Assembly (NCBI GenBank): GCA_902619105.1
Contig: CACNCV010000001.1
Coordinates: 18,706-82,705, forward strand
Length of the DNA: 64,000 bases
Origin: an uncultured Pelagibacteraceae bacterium
Lineage (GTDB): Bacteria; Pseudomonadota; Alphaproteobacteria; Pelagibacterales; AG-422-B15
Direction: 5' to 3'
The position numbers and the translations under genes were made by a program. Under the pieces are notes generated by a model. That model had not been told where the DNA came from, searched no databases, and saw only the letters and a program-made list of their open reading frames with translations. Below are positions 27,436 through 37,212 of the stretch, piece after piece (position 1 is the stretch's first letter; each line of letters begins with the position of its first letter).

Positions 27436-28794
27436 TTATACATTCAATAACAAATGTTCACGTTCCCATGCGCTTATAACGTTTTGATAAGCATCATGTT
27501 CTGTTTGCTTCACTTCAGTAAAGAGTGTAACAAATTCCTTTCCAAGTGTTTCAGAAAGTTCATTACTAACTTTTAGTCTTTTCAAAGCATCGGGAAGATA
27601 TTTTGGAATATTATGTCTTCTTTCAAAGGCATCTCCTGCAATAGGTTTTTCTGGTTCTAGTTTTTCCTTAATGCCTAGCATACCGCATGCAAGTGAAGCA
27701 GCGATTGCCAGATATGGATTAGTATCAGCGCCAGGGATTCTATTTTCAATTCTTCTGGCATTACTTTGGGAAGTAGGAACACGAAATGCAACTGTTCTGT
27801 TTTCAATACCCCAGTGGGTGTTTATTGGTGCCGATGCATCAATTACAAACCTCCGATAAGAATTGACATATGGCGCAAACAATAGCATTGCATCTGGAAG
27901 GTAATTTTGAAGCCCACCAATAAAGTGTAAAAATTCTTTTGTATTATTCCCACCTTCATCTGAAAAAAGATTTATGTCTTTTTTTGTGCATACAAGGTTT
28001 TGGTGAATATGCATAGAGCTACCTGGTTGCCCCTGATATGGTTTTGCCATGAAAGTTGCGTGTATTCCATGTTTCAAAGCAACTTGTCTAACAGCACGTT
28101 TAAACATAAATGCCTGGTCAGCTAATGCAAGTGGATCGCCATGATTTAAATTAATTTCTATTTGAGATGGACCTGACTCATGGACTAAGGTATCAACACC
28201 AATATCCATTAATTCGCAGTAATCATAAATATCATCAGTAAGAGCGTCAAATTCATTAACAGCATCAATGCCAAAAACTCTACTGCCAGTTTCACGTCTC
28301 CCAGATTTTCCAACTGGTGTTTTTAACGGCAGGTCTGGATCTAAACTCTGTTCACATAAATAAAACTCTAATTCGGGAGCAACTACTGCCCTTAGATTTT
28401 CCTCTTTTAATTGATTGATAATATTATTTAAGACTTGTCGAGGTGCAATTTCAGATGGTTCTCCTGTACCATAATTTAAATCACATATAATTTGCGCAGT
28501 AGGTTCTTTGTTCCATGGAATTTTTCTTATAGTAGACAAGTCGGGTGTCATGAAAAGATCTTCCTCTACATAATTAATTACTTCACTTTCGTAAACCCAC
28601 TTACCAGAAACTGTTTGACCAAATACTGAGTCAGCAAGCTTCAAACTTTGGTCTTCAATTGATTTGATAAAACGCTGTACTGGTAAAATTTTTCCTTTAG
28701 AAGAGCCTGCCATATCTGGAAATATACACTCGACTTCTGATATTTTATTTGACACAAGCCATTGCTTGAGCTCGTTAATTGAACTAACAGTCAT
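27436..28794 (-). CDS. Glutamine synthetase family protein, PuuA-like
   Basis: A 452-aa ligase of the glutamine synthetase fold. Seen: APELEFYL, HESGPSQIEINLNHGDPL, GQPGSSMHIHQNL (metal and ATP site), NRTVAFRVP and RIENRIPGADTNPYLAIAA. The type matches gamma-glutamylputrescine synthetase PuuA and related gamma-glutamylamide ligases rather than GlnA, which has a longer and differently spaced C-terminal part with an adenylylation loop. The amine substrate (putrescine or another) cannot be fixed because no Puu catabolic genes are near. Confidence 0.85.
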   Translation of the reverse strand: MTVSSINELKQWLVSNKISEVECIFPDMAGSSKGKILPVQRFIKSIEDQSLKLADSVFGQTVSGKWVYESEVINYVEEDLFMTPDLSTIRKIPWNKEPTAQIICDLNYGTGEPSEIAPRQVLNNIINQLKEENLRAVVAPELEFYLCEQSLDPDLPLKTPVGKSGRRETGSRVFGIDAVNEFDALTDDIYDYCELMDIGVDTLVHESGPSQIEINLNHGDPLALADQAFMFKRAVRQVALKHGIHATFMAKPYQGQPGSSMHIHQNLVCTKKDINLFSDEGGNNTKEFLHFIGGLQNYLPDAMLLFAPYVNSYRRFVIDASAPINTHWGIENRTVAFRVPTSQSNARRIENRIPGADTNPYLAIAASLACGMLGIKEKLEPEKPIAGDAFERRHNIPKYLPDALKRLKVSNELSETLGKEFVTLFTEVKQTEHDAYQNVISAWEREHLLLNV

Positions 28795-28831
28795 ATTTTT
28801 GTGAAGTTTTTTTTATTAACCTGCCTGTGGC

Positions 28832-29407
28832 TTAATTTTGTTTGTATTTAACCACGAATAATTTCTCGCTTATAAATATATTTTTTTTAATCTTTGTAAA
28901 CTCTAAAACTGTTTTATTTTCAAATTCATCTATTAATTCCCATTTTTTTAAGTCAAGCGTATTCTTATCAAAGTATAATATTGCACGACCAGTCTCATCT
29001 TCCCTATCAATGAACAAGTCGAGTTCATAAAATTCACTATTCTCCCTGATATCCCTGATATCAAACACTTCATTGATATTAATCTCATGAGATAAGATTT
29101 TTTTTATTATATTGTTGCCAATTGGATAGCTATCAATTTGGTAGCCTTCGCTATCAACAATTCTGAGTAAACTCTCATTAGTAATGATATTTTCTGGTTG
29201 ATTATCATATTCAAACTTTGACTGATAAGGTTTTAAAAAATAAAATTTACCTGATACAACATTTCCTTCAAGGTCAGTTTGTTGAAATGTACCAGACATC
29301 GTTTTTATCTGGTTCCAATTTTTTGAAATCTCAAAAGTTATTTCATCAGTTAACGCATGACTTAGCAGAATAAAAAATAAAAATAAGCCAATATAAATGT
29401 TTTTCAT
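28832..29407 (-). CDS. lolA: Outer-membrane lipoprotein carrier protein LolA
   Basis: A 191-aa protein with a signal peptide (YIGLFLFFILLSHALTDE) and the LolA beta-sheet pattern: NQIKTMSGTFQQTD, GKFYFLKPYQSKFEY and a C-terminal strand series ending VLEFTKIKKN. It carries lipoproteins across the periplasm. Its start overlaps the ftsK stop by one base, a usual ftsK-lolA order in alphaproteobacteria. Confidence 0.87.
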   Translation of the reverse strand: MKNIYIGLFLFFILLSHALTDEITFEISKNWNQIKTMSGTFQQTDLEGNVVSGKFYFLKPYQSKFEYDNQPENIITNESLLRIVDSEGYQIDSYPIGNNIIKKILSHEININEVFDIRDIRENSEFYELDLFIDREDETGRAILYFDKNTLDLKKWELIDEFENKTVLEFTKIKKNIFISEKLFVVKYKQN

Positions 29408-31683
29408 TATTTATTGAACTTTTCAAAATTAATCTCTCGTTTCCCTACATGGTTTGCTTGACTAATGTAATCTTGCTCCTCTAGTTGATCCATAATTCTT
29501 GCAGCTCGGTTGTATCCAATTTGTAGTTTTCTTTGAAGCAAGCTCGTAGATGCTTTGCCTTCTCTTTTTATTATTTCTAAGCACTCTTGAAATAACTCAT
29601 CTTTTTCAGCATCAGAAATTAAGTTATTTTCACTTTCTAAGTTTTCTTCTCTTAAAATATCATCATCGTATTCTGGGTGACCTTGCTTTCTTAGTGATTT
29701 AACAATATCTTCAATTTCTTTATCTGAAATAAAAGGCCCGTGAATTCTTGTAGTCATACCTCCAGCAGTCATCATCAACATATCACCTTTACCTAAAAGT
29801 CTCTCCGCTCCTTCGTCGCCCAAAATAGTTCTACTATCAAATTTTGAACTTACCTGAAAACTTATTCTACTTGGAAAATTCGCCTTAATGGTTCCAGTAA
29901 TTACATCAACGCTTGGTCTTTGTGTGGCCATCAGCAGGTGAATGCCAGCAGCTCTTGCCATTTGAGATAATCTTTGAATTGCATGTTCTATTTCTTTTCC
30001 AGCCACCATCATCAAGTCAGCCATTTCATCAACGACCACAACAATGAAAGGCATTTTTTTATTCTCAATTTCCACGTCCTTTGATTGAGGTTGACCAGTT
30101 TCAGGATTAATCCCGGCCGGGATAGATCTGACTATTTTTTCAGATTTATTAATAGCTTCCGTTATTCTCTGGTTGTAATTTTCAATATTTCTGACCCCTA
30201 ATAAAGACATTTTTTTATAACGAGCCTCCATCTCTCTGACTACCCATTTAAGTGCAACGATTGCTTTTTTAGGGTCAGTTACTACGGGAGTTATAAGATG
30301 CGGTACACCTTCATAGACTGATAACTCAAGCATTTTTGGATCAATGAGAATAAATTTACAGTCCTCTGGTGAATGCTTGTATAAAATTGAGGTAATCATC
30401 ACATTTATTCCAACTGATTTTCCTGAACCTGTTGTACCTGCGATTAATAAATGAGGCATATTTTCTAAATTTGCAAAAATAGCATTTCCACTGATATCTT
30501 TTCCAAGTGCAAGAATAAGATTTTTGTCATTATTAATAAATTCTTGATTTTTAAAGAGTTCGCTTAAGTAGACGGGATTTTTTATTTTATTAGGTATCTC
30601 AATCCCAATTACATTTTTTCCAGGAATAATCGCCACACGTGCTGACATTGCACTCATATTCCTTGCTATATCATCAGAAAGAGAAATAATTTTAGAAGCC
30701 TTGATACCAGGCGCTGGCTGCAATTCATACATAGTAACAATTGGACCAGGTGAAACTTTTATAATTTCTCCTTCTATTTTAAAGTCAGTTAATACACTCT
30801 TAAGTTGCTCAGCATTTAAATTTAATTCATCTTGGTCAACTATACTTTCTTTACTCATTTCAGGTTTTGATAAAAAATTTATGTCAGGAGCTCTATAAGA
30901 ATTATCTTCAAAATATATCTCATCTTGAAGATCTACTTTTTTACTAATCTCATTTTTCTCAATAAATGACGATACAGTTTGATTTTTCAAATTATCAAAA
31001 TCAATTTTAGGTTCTAGGTTTTTAGAATTTATTGTTTCTTTTAAATTAGATTTTTTATTTAATATTTTGCCTAAATAAAACTTTATTAAATATGTTAATT
31101 TGAAAATAAATAAAATACAGATTTTAGTAAGTTTCTTTATAAATTGAAAAATATTATTCCACTCATTTAACTTTAATCCTACTGTGAAATAAAATGAGAT
31201 AAGAAATAAAATAAAAATTAAAAAAACAAACAAATAATTAATATAACTATTTGAGATTAAATTTAATTCACTAATAAATATAAGAGATTGGGATGCGAGA
31301 AAGCCATTTGATAAAGGAACATTTAATGTCCCAAAAAAAAGAGCAAGTAAATAAATAGTTAATGGCATTAATAAAAAATTCAGTCCAAAAAGCTCTAAAT
31401 TTTTCGAAAAAAATAATTTATAAGACCAACTGGTTAAAATAAAAAAAATTAAAATACTACTGTATCCAAAAAATTGTATCAGAATTTCAGAAATATTTGC
31501 TCCAAGACGACCACCTAAGTTTTTAGGTTCATAATTGTTTAAATTGAAAACATTTGGATCATAACTTGAATGGCTTACTACCGATATAAGAATGAATAAA
31601 CCCAACAAAACTAAGCTAATACCAATTATTTCAAGTAATCGATTAACTATAAAAAGTCTGATGGAGTCGGGTACAATCTTCAT
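29407..31683 (-). CDS. ftsK: DNA translocase FtsK
   Basis: A 758-aa protein. The N-terminal 205 residues hold four or five membrane segments, then a fairly short linker, the alpha/beta motor domain with Walker A GTTGSGKS (416-423), Walker B VVVVDEMADLMM, and the gamma winged helix (SLLQRKLQIGYNRAARIMDQLE) that reads orienting DNA sequences. It pumps chromosome termini through the septum and helps dimer resolution. The linker of about 80 residues is much shorter than in E. coli, in keeping with a compact genome. Confidence 0.96.
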   Translation of the reverse strand: MKIVPDSIRLFIVNRLLEIIGISLVLLGLFILISVVSHSSYDPNVFNLNNYEPKNLGGRLGANISEILIQFFGYSSILIFFILTSWSYKLFFSKNLELFGLNFLLMPLTIYLLALFFGTLNVPLSNGFLASQSLIFISELNLISNSYINYLFVFLIFILFLISFYFTVGLKLNEWNNIFQFIKKLTKICILFIFKLTYLIKFYLGKILNKKSNLKETINSKNLEPKIDFDNLKNQTVSSFIEKNEISKKVDLQDEIYFEDNSYRAPDINFLSKPEMSKESIVDQDELNLNAEQLKSVLTDFKIEGEIIKVSPGPIVTMYELQPAPGIKASKIISLSDDIARNMSAMSARVAIIPGKNVIGIEIPNKIKNPVYLSELFKNQEFINNDKNLILALGKDISGNAIFANLENMPHLLIAGTTGSGKSVGINVMITSILYKHSPEDCKFILIDPKMLELSVYEGVPHLITPVVTDPKKAIVALKWVVREMEARYKKMSLLGVRNIENYNQRITEAINKSEKIVRSIPAGINPETGQPQSKDVEIENKKMPFIVVVVDEMADLMMVAGKEIEHAIQRLSQMARAAGIHLLMATQRPSVDVITGTIKANFPSRISFQVSSKFDSRTILGDEGAERLLGKGDMLMMTAGGMTTRIHGPFISDKEIEDIVKSLRKQGHPEYDDDILREENLESENNLISDAEKDELFQECLEIIKREGKASTSLLQRKLQIGYNRAARIMDQLEEQDYISQANHVGKREINFEKFNK

Positions 31684-31787
31684 TATCTATCAAAAAAAAT
31701 AAAATTTTCAGATTCTATTAGTATTTGATTCATCATGTATTATATAGCTTCTTATAAAATTAACTGACTAAATTATTGAGTTAGCAT

Positions 31788-32963
31788 ATGAAATATGAAT
31801 TTACTATATTTGGGTCTGGTATTTCAGCCAAAATAACATCTTACCTTTTAGCAAGTGAAGGCTATGAGGTATGTTTAGTTCTAGATAAAGAAAAAAACCA
31901 GGGTACGCCAAGTACAAATCTAGTTACTTTTTTATCTAACGGATCACTAAATTATTTATACTCAAAATTTCCAAAGATGAGTTCTTTATTTGCTAAATAC
32001 TCAGATATTGAAACAATTAATTGTCAACTAATCAGTGTAAATAAAAATAAAAGTGAGTCGATTTATTTTGAGGATGATAAAAAAGAAACTTTAGGAAAAA
32101 TTGTTAAAAATATAGAGTTGGAAGATATTCTTAATGAATACATTAACCAATCAGTCAATTTAACTATTATAAATTCTAACCCACTCAGTTTAATTGAAAA
32201 TACTACTGATGGTGTTACTTTAAAACTTCAAAATAGTGATCGTATATACTCTGATCTATTTATTCTATCATCCTCACAAGCAAATATTACAAAACAGCTG
32301 AAAATTAAATTTATTAATAAAGATTTAGAACAACACGCATTATCCATAGATGTAAAAGGTAATATTAAAAATAAATTTTCTGCATTTCAAAAATTTACAT
32401 CTGATGGCCCGTTGGCATTATTGCCCTACTCTGATGATGAGGCTTCAGTTGTGTGGTCACTTAGAAATAATTCTCAGATATTACAAAAAGATAATGATGA
32501 GCTTGCTAAGATTATAAGCAATCATCTAAATGAACATGTTGCTTCATTACAGCTAATAAATATCGAAAAACACAGACTGCAATTTACTTTTGCAAAAAAT
32601 CTGTTTTATAAAAACACTGTATTGATTGGAAACATTGCCCATAATATCCATCCTATTGCTGGGCAAGGACTCAATCTAACTATTAAAGATATTGCTGAAT
32701 TTATGAACCAAACATCAAAATATACATCTCTGGGATATAAATTTAATGATCAAATGGTTTTGAAAGAATTCGAAATGAAAAGAAAAATAGATAACACCGC
32801 TTTTTCTTTTGGAACTATTTTACTTGATGATATTTTATCGAGTAATAACAAGTTTATAAATTATTCGACACGCAAAGGTTTTGGCTTGATTAAAAAAAGT
32901 GGAGCCTTTAAAAAGTTTTTTACTAGAAGAGCTACAGGAGAAAATTTTTTTCGATCATTTTAA
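31788..32963 (+). CDS. UbiH/Coq6-type FAD-dependent hydroxylase
   Basis: A 391-aa flavoprotein. The dinucleotide fold starts YEFTIFGSGISAKITSYLLA; the second FAD motif reads TVLIGNIAHNIHPIAGQGLN (about residues 284-303), corresponding to GDAAHxxxPxxGQGxN of the ubiquinone hydroxylase family. The usual GDAAH Asp is Asn here, a deviation at an FAD contact. It diverges from ftsK, as UbiH-type genes do in many alphaproteobacteria. Which ring position it hydroxylates cannot be told. Confidence 0.82.
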   Translation: MKYEFTIFGSGISAKITSYLLASEGYEVCLVLDKEKNQGTPSTNLVTFLSNGSLNYLYSKFPKMSSLFAKYSDIETINCQLISVNKNKSESIYFEDDKKETLGKIVKNIELEDILNEYINQSVNLTIINSNPLSLIENTTDGVTLKLQNSDRIYSDLFILSSSQANITKQLKIKFINKDLEQHALSIDVKGNIKNKFSAFQKFTSDGPLALLPYSDDEASVVWSLRNNSQILQKDNDELAKIISNHLNEHVASLQLINIEKHRLQFTFAKNLFYKNTVLIGNIAHNIHPIAGQGLNLTIKDIAEFMNQTSKYTSLGYKFNDQMVLKEFEMKRKIDNTAFSFGTILLDDILSSNNKFINYSTRKGFGLIKKSGAFKKFFTRRATGENFFRSF

Positions 32964-33616
32964 TGAAGCTGATCGCTTTTTTCTCCAGAAAGATCAAAAA
33001 TGTATGATTGATAGAGCGCTTCAAGTGCATGACCTCTTGTAATTAGTGTTTTTGCTTCAAGAAGAAGTTGTTTTTCTTCTGGAGTAAAAGGAACCAATAT
33101 TCCTGAATAATTTATCAACTGCTCAGTTGGAGTTTGTTTAATAATTTCCCAGTCAGCTAGGATCTTTCTATGTTCTAGATATCTTTTAACCAAAGCCAAA
33201 AGTTTTGATCTATCGATACTGTCACTGTTTTGATTTTCAGTATCTGTCTTGTAGTTATCGTAATTGGCTAGAACTTGCCTGTAAGGCGTGGTTACATCTA
33301 ACTCCTCATCAACTTCAAATCGTACAACACCAGATAATGTAATTAAATATCTGTTGTCTTCAGCTTCATTAAATGACGAGATACGACCAACACACCCAAC
33401 TTTTTTTAGAGATTTATTACCAGCTTCTTGACTTTGCGAAGCGGGCTGTATCATACCTAAAAGGCGGCCTGGGCTTGCAAGTGCATCATCTATCATTTGA
33501 ACATAACGTGGCTCAAAGATATTTAGGGGCAGCTGCGTGCCTGGAAAAAGAACTGCTCCAGTAAGAGGAAATATTGGGATTTTTCTTGATAGTTCCTGAA
33601 TATTGATGTTTTTCAT
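32960..33616 (-). CDS. Lon N-terminal substrate-binding domain protein
   Basis: A 218-aa protein consisting of a Lon N-domain (PUA-like): IPIFPLTGAVLFPGTQLPLNIFEPRYVQMI at the start, then GVVRFEV and a helical C-terminal half. It has no AAA or protease part. Such standalone Lon-N proteins are widespread in alphaproteobacteria; the function is not known but may involve protein quality control. The stop overlaps the convergent hydroxylase gene by 4 bases. Confidence 0.88.
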   Translation of the reverse strand: MKNINIQELSRKIPIFPLTGAVLFPGTQLPLNIFEPRYVQMIDDALASPGRLLGMIQPASQSQEAGNKSLKKVGCVGRISSFNEAEDNRYLITLSGVVRFEVDEELDVTTPYRQVLANYDNYKTDTENQNSDSIDRSKLLALVKRYLEHRKILADWEIIKQTPTEQLINYSGILVPFTPEEKQLLLEAKTLITRGHALEALYQSYIFDLSGEKSDQLH

Positions 33617-33668
33617 ATTATTTTTGATAGTACATTACTTATTAAGATAATGAAATAATCCGCTTATC

Positions 33669-33697
33669 TTGAAAAACAAGGGATTTTCTATTAGAAA
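33669..33697 (+). promoter_or_regulatory. Possible sigma-70 promoter of tRNA-Gly
   Basis: A TTGAAA at 33669-33674 and TAGAAA at 33692-33697 are separated by 17 bases. Transcription would start about 6 bases before the mature tRNA. The -35 matches five of six consensus bases and the -10 matches four. Confidence 0.4.
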
Positions 33698-33709
33698 CTT
33701 GTCTATTAC

Positions 33710-33784
33710 GCGAGTGTAGCTCAGTGGTAGAGCGAAACGTTGCCAACGTTTAGGTCGAGGGTTCGACTCCCTTCACTCGCTCCA
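33710..33784 (+). tRNA. tRNA-Gly (anticodon GCC)
   Basis: A full cloverleaf is visible: acceptor GCGAGTG paired with CACTCGC, D arm GCTC-AGTGGTA-GAGC, anticodon stem AAACG/CGTTT with loop TTGCCAA (anticodon GCC), T arm with TTCGACT, discriminator T and encoded CCA. It reads GGC and GGU glycine codons. It is the only RNA gene I could find in the window. A methyltransferase CDS begins 14 bases after the CCA end. Confidence 0.97.
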
Positions 33785-33797
33785 TGAGTCAAATTTT

Positions 33798-34568
33798 GTG
33801 AGAATTCATCAACAGAAAAAATTAGAATTTCTATTTAAAAAGCTATTCGGCTTTTCAGAGCCTTATTTATTAAAGCGAAGAGCAAAAAGATTTTTAAGAA
33901 AAAATACTGAAAAAGAAATAAAACTTTTAGAGAAATTAGTAGATCATTCAAAAGCTTCTATTGATATAGGTGTTTATAGAGGAGTATATTCTTATTTTTT
34001 ATCACACTTATCTGAATACGTTTATGCTTTTGAGGCAAATCCACTTTTACATTCAAAATTAGTGAAAGGTTTTCAAAATAAAAAAAATATCAAAATAGAA
34101 AATATGGCAGTTTCTTCAGAAAGTGGTGAAACCGAACTCAGAGTACCTATTAGGGACATAAAAGCCAATTTCGATTATGAAGAGAAGTATAAGTTAGGCA
34201 CTGCTACAATTCATAAAACCAATAATTTAAATAATGAAAAATTTGAGACTATAAAATCTATAAATAAAATTTCATTGGATGAGTATAACTTTAAACATCA
34301 AATTGGTTTTTTAAAAATCGATGTTGAGGGACATGAATTGGATATTTTACGTGGCGCAAAAAAATTTATCTCAAAAAATATGCCAACAATGTTAATTGAA
34401 ATTGAGGAGCGCCACTCTGGTGTTCGGCCTGATATTGCAATTAATGAAATAAAACAATTTGGATACGATTGCTTTTTTGTTGATGATAATTTTGGTCTAC
34501 AGCTTGTTCAAAACCCTGTAGAACTAATAAATAACAACTTTATTTTTATTCCATACAAAAAAAATTAA
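33798..34568 (+). CDS. FkbM-family methyltransferase (first copy)
   Basis: A 256-aa SAM-dependent methyltransferase. SIDIGVYRGVYSYFL is motif I (about residues 54-68), YAFEANP follows, and FLKIDVEGHELDILRGA (about 175-191) with LIEIEERHSG is the FkbM signature. The start is GTG at 33798; no ATG lies upstream in frame, and the tRNA ends 14 bases before, so the gene may be cut out of the same transcript as tRNA-Gly. FkbM members methylate sugar or polyketide hydroxyls; the target here is unknown. Confidence 0.82.
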   Translation: MRIHQQKKLEFLFKKLFGFSEPYLLKRRAKRFLRKNTEKEIKLLEKLVDHSKASIDIGVYRGVYSYFLSHLSEYVYAFEANPLLHSKLVKGFQNKKNIKIENMAVSSESGETELRVPIRDIKANFDYEEKYKLGTATIHKTNNLNNEKFETIKSINKISLDEYNFKHQIGFLKIDVEGHELDILRGAKKFISKNMPTMLIEIEERHSGVRPDIAINEIKQFGYDCFFVDDNFGLQLVQNPVELINNNFIFIPYKKN

Positions 34569-34604
34569 CATACAGAATTACTTTAATTGTGTATCTTATA
34601 AATT

Positions 34605-35948
34605 ATGAGAGCCTCAAAACTAGGACGATATTCATGGACCATGTTTGATTGGGCAAATCAGCCTTTCTATACATTGATCATGACATTCGTTTTCTCTGTC
34701 TACTTTACAGATGTCTTTATTACTGGTGATGACGGTGCTCAAAAATTAACACTCACGCAAACAATTTCAGGTCTGGCTATTGCTCTTTTAAGTCCCGTTC
34801 TTGGGTCAATTACGGATATAAAAGGAAACCGAAAACTATTAATGGGAATAACATCTGCACTGTTTGTGCTTGGTATGGCGTTGCTTTGGTACTCACCTCC
34901 AGGCGCTCCTGACGGTATTTGGCTTGTTATGTTTGGATTAATACTTGCGTCTGCAATGGTTGGATTTTCAGAAGTCTTTAATAACTCAGTTCTAGCAACG
35001 ATTGAAACTCCTGAGAATTCTGGTTGGTTAAGCGGTATGGGTTATGGAGTTGGTTATATTGCAGGTCTTATCGCATTAATTTTATTTTTAATAATACTTG
35101 TTTGGCCTGGTGGTGAAACTGAAAATTTATATGGTTTGAATACGAGTGAATATGAACACATAAGAATTGTAGGACCACTATGCGCAATATGGTATGCTGT
35201 TTTCATTATTCCTTTGTTTTTATTTACCCCAGATCTTAAAAAAAATGACGTTACTGTTATCAATTCAGTAAAGATTGGTCTTACAAATTTTATTAATACT
35301 TTTAAAGAAGCTAGAAAGTATAGAAATATATTCACGTTCTTAATAACAAGAATGTTTTATCAGGATGCTTTGAATGCCCTGTTTGTAGTGGGTGGGGTTT
35401 ACGCAAGCCTTGTTGTTGGAATGTCGCTCACACAGGTTTTAATACTTGGTATCATCTTAAACATATTGTCGGGACCTAGCTCAATTTACGGAGGCTATTT
35501 GAATGATTTGATTGGTTCAAAAAATGTAATAATTCTATCGCTATGGGGGTTATTGGTCTCGGGACTTTTGGGGCTATCAATTGATAAAGATACAATATTT
35601 TATTTCTTTGCAGTAAGTGAATACTCAGCGGGTGTAGAAGAATTAACATTTGGTATCTTTAATTCTGTAAGTCAGATTACATACATTTGTGTTGTTATTG
35701 GTATTTCAATTTTCTACGGCCCTGCACAAACCGCTTCACGGGCATTAATGGTAAAACTTTCCCCCCAAGAAAAGATGACTGAATTTTTTGGTCTTTACGC
35801 CTTTGCCGGAAAGTCAACAGCTTGGCTGGTACCAGGATTAATGTCACTAATACTCGCTTTCACTGATAGTCTTCAATATGCAATGATCTCAATAGTATTT
35901 TTTAATTTGATTGGCATAATTGGCATGTATTTTGTGTCAGAAAAATGA
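34605..35948 (+). CDS. MFS transporter of the UMF1/Atg22 type
   Basis: A 447-aa membrane protein with about twelve hydrophobic segments. The opening WTMFDWANQPFYTLIMTFVF matches the UMF1/Atg22-like family, where FDWANS is the marker. The substrate is unknown; yeast Atg22 exports amino acids from the vacuole. The stop overlaps the following gene start by 4 bases (ATGA), so they are probably translated together. Confidence 0.87.
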   Translation: MRASKLGRYSWTMFDWANQPFYTLIMTFVFSVYFTDVFITGDDGAQKLTLTQTISGLAIALLSPVLGSITDIKGNRKLLMGITSALFVLGMALLWYSPPGAPDGIWLVMFGLILASAMVGFSEVFNNSVLATIETPENSGWLSGMGYGVGYIAGLIALILFLIILVWPGGETENLYGLNTSEYEHIRIVGPLCAIWYAVFIIPLFLFTPDLKKNDVTVINSVKIGLTNFINTFKEARKYRNIFTFLITRMFYQDALNALFVVGGVYASLVVGMSLTQVLILGIILNILSGPSSIYGGYLNDLIGSKNVIILSLWGLLVSGLLGLSIDKDTIFYFFAVSEYSAGVEELTFGIFNSVSQITYICVVIGISIFYGPAQTASRALMVKLSPQEKMTEFFGLYAFAGKSTAWLVPGLMSLILAFTDSLQYAMISIVFFNLIGIIGMYFVSEK

Positions 35949-36439
35949 TCAAAAAATATCTTCACCTAGTTTCTTCCTCTAAATCCCAAATTATCATATT
36001 TTTACTACTTAATATCTGTGGTCTAGTTTTTCTTTTTCTTCCACACAACATTTTTGCAAATATGCTCGATCTTGAGCTTTATTACGGAAAAGAGAATGTT
36101 GTCAGAAATTTCAATGCAATAGGTTCTAATGGTCGAAGTGTCTATGTTCTCTCCTCACTTATACTGGATACACTTTATCCTATTTTATATACTTCATTAA
36201 TTCTTGGGGCTTACGTCAAATTATTCAAAAGTCCAGGAGTAATTTTATATATACCATTAATAGCTTTTAGCTTTGATATCTTAGAAAACCTTCAGATTAC
36301 GAGATTAATTTTAAACTTTCCAAATGTAAACGAAACACACGTGTCTCTGGCTAGCACAGCTACTTCATTTAAGTGGATTGCTATTTTAGTAACTATTTCA
36401 GTTTTAATTTATGGAATAATAAAAAAAAGAAAGAAATAG
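35945..36439 (+). CDS. Four-helix membrane protein of unknown function
   Basis: A 164-aa protein with four hydrophobic segments (about residues 17-35, 70-90, 95-112 and 140-158) and a basic end KKRKK. RSVYVLSSLILDTLYPILYT and FDILENLQI stand out, but I cannot assign a family. It overlaps the MFS transporter gene and runs into the next FkbM gene with an 8-base gap, indicating one operon. Confidence 0.6.
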   Translation: MIKKYLHLVSSSKSQIIIFLLLNICGLVFLFLPHNIFANMLDLELYYGKENVVRNFNAIGSNGRSVYVLSSLILDTLYPILYTSLILGAYVKLFKSPGVILYIPLIAFSFDILENLQITRLILNFPNVNETHVSLASTATSFKWIAILVTISVLIYGIIKKRKK

Positions 36440-36447
36440 ATTTCTCA

Positions 36448-37197
36448 ATGTTTAAAAAACAAATCCAGAAGTTACGAAAAAGTTTTTTAAGACGATTTTT
36501 ATTTTTAACAAATAAAGAGAAATTGTTATTTAAACTAAATGATATTAAACTTAACCTTGATATAAGAGACTCAATCGACCGTGAAATTTATTTTACTAAT
36601 CGCTATGAGGAAGAACAAATAAAACTCTTAATAGATAGTATTAAAAAATTTAAAATTACACATTTTATTGATGTTGGTGCAAATATTGGAATTTATGCAT
36701 TAAACATTGCAAAGAATTTTCCAAATATAAAAATAGATGCTTTTGAGCCGCACAAAGGGGCCTTTGAGAGAATGAAAGCAAACATTCATCAAAATGGTTT
36801 TTCTCAAATTATTCAATCTCATAATTTGGCTTTATCAGTCGAGAACAAAAATGGTTATTTGCAAGCTAGTACAAGATTTGGCACTTATCAGTCTGGTGGT
36901 GCCAGCATTTCTCCTGAAGGGGAGATGAAAATTTCACAAGTGCGAGGGGATGATTTAATTAAAGATGTAGATAGTTTCATTGCTATAAAAATAGATGTTG
37001 AGGGTTTTGAATTGTCTGTACTGCAAGGTATTGAAAACTTAATTAAAAATAATAAAATCTTCTTACAAATAGAAATTTTTGATGAAAAGCTGAGTGAGAC
37101 TTCAAAATTTCTAGAAGACTTTAATTTCAAATTAATTGAGAAGGGTACGTTCACTCATCAGGATACAGTAAAGGATTACTTCTATATTAATTTTTAA
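36448..37197 (+). CDS. FkbM-family methyltransferase (second copy)
   Basis: A 249-aa protein from ATG 36448. The frame is open 25 codons earlier but that part overlaps the preceding gene and is low-complexity. FIDVGANIGIYALNIA is SAM motif I (about residues 73-88), DAFEPHKGAF follows, and AIKIDVEGFELSVLQGIE (about 174-191) with LQIEIFDE is the FkbM block. It shares the family with the product encoded at 33798-34568 but is only distantly similar, so the two are not a recent duplication. The substrate is unknown. Confidence 0.83.
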   Translation: MFKKQIQKLRKSFLRRFLFLTNKEKLLFKLNDIKLNLDIRDSIDREIYFTNRYEEEQIKLLIDSIKKFKITHFIDVGANIGIYALNIAKNFPNIKIDAFEPHKGAFERMKANIHQNGFSQIIQSHNLALSVENKNGYLQASTRFGTYQSGGASISPEGEMKISQVRGDDLIKDVDSFIAIKIDVEGFELSVLQGIENLIKNNKIFLQIEIFDEKLSETSKFLEDFNFKLIEKGTFTHQDTVKDYFYINF

Positions 37198-37212
37198 AGT
37201 AATAACTATACA

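Noticed and set aside
33710..33784. tRNA-Gly as an integrase attachment site
   Set aside because: No integrase gene and no repeat of the tRNA 3' end were found downstream in the window.
36373..36447. Upstream extension of the second FkbM gene
   Set aside because: It overlaps the preceding membrane-protein gene and encodes low-complexity sequence; ATG 36448 gives a normal FkbM N-terminus.
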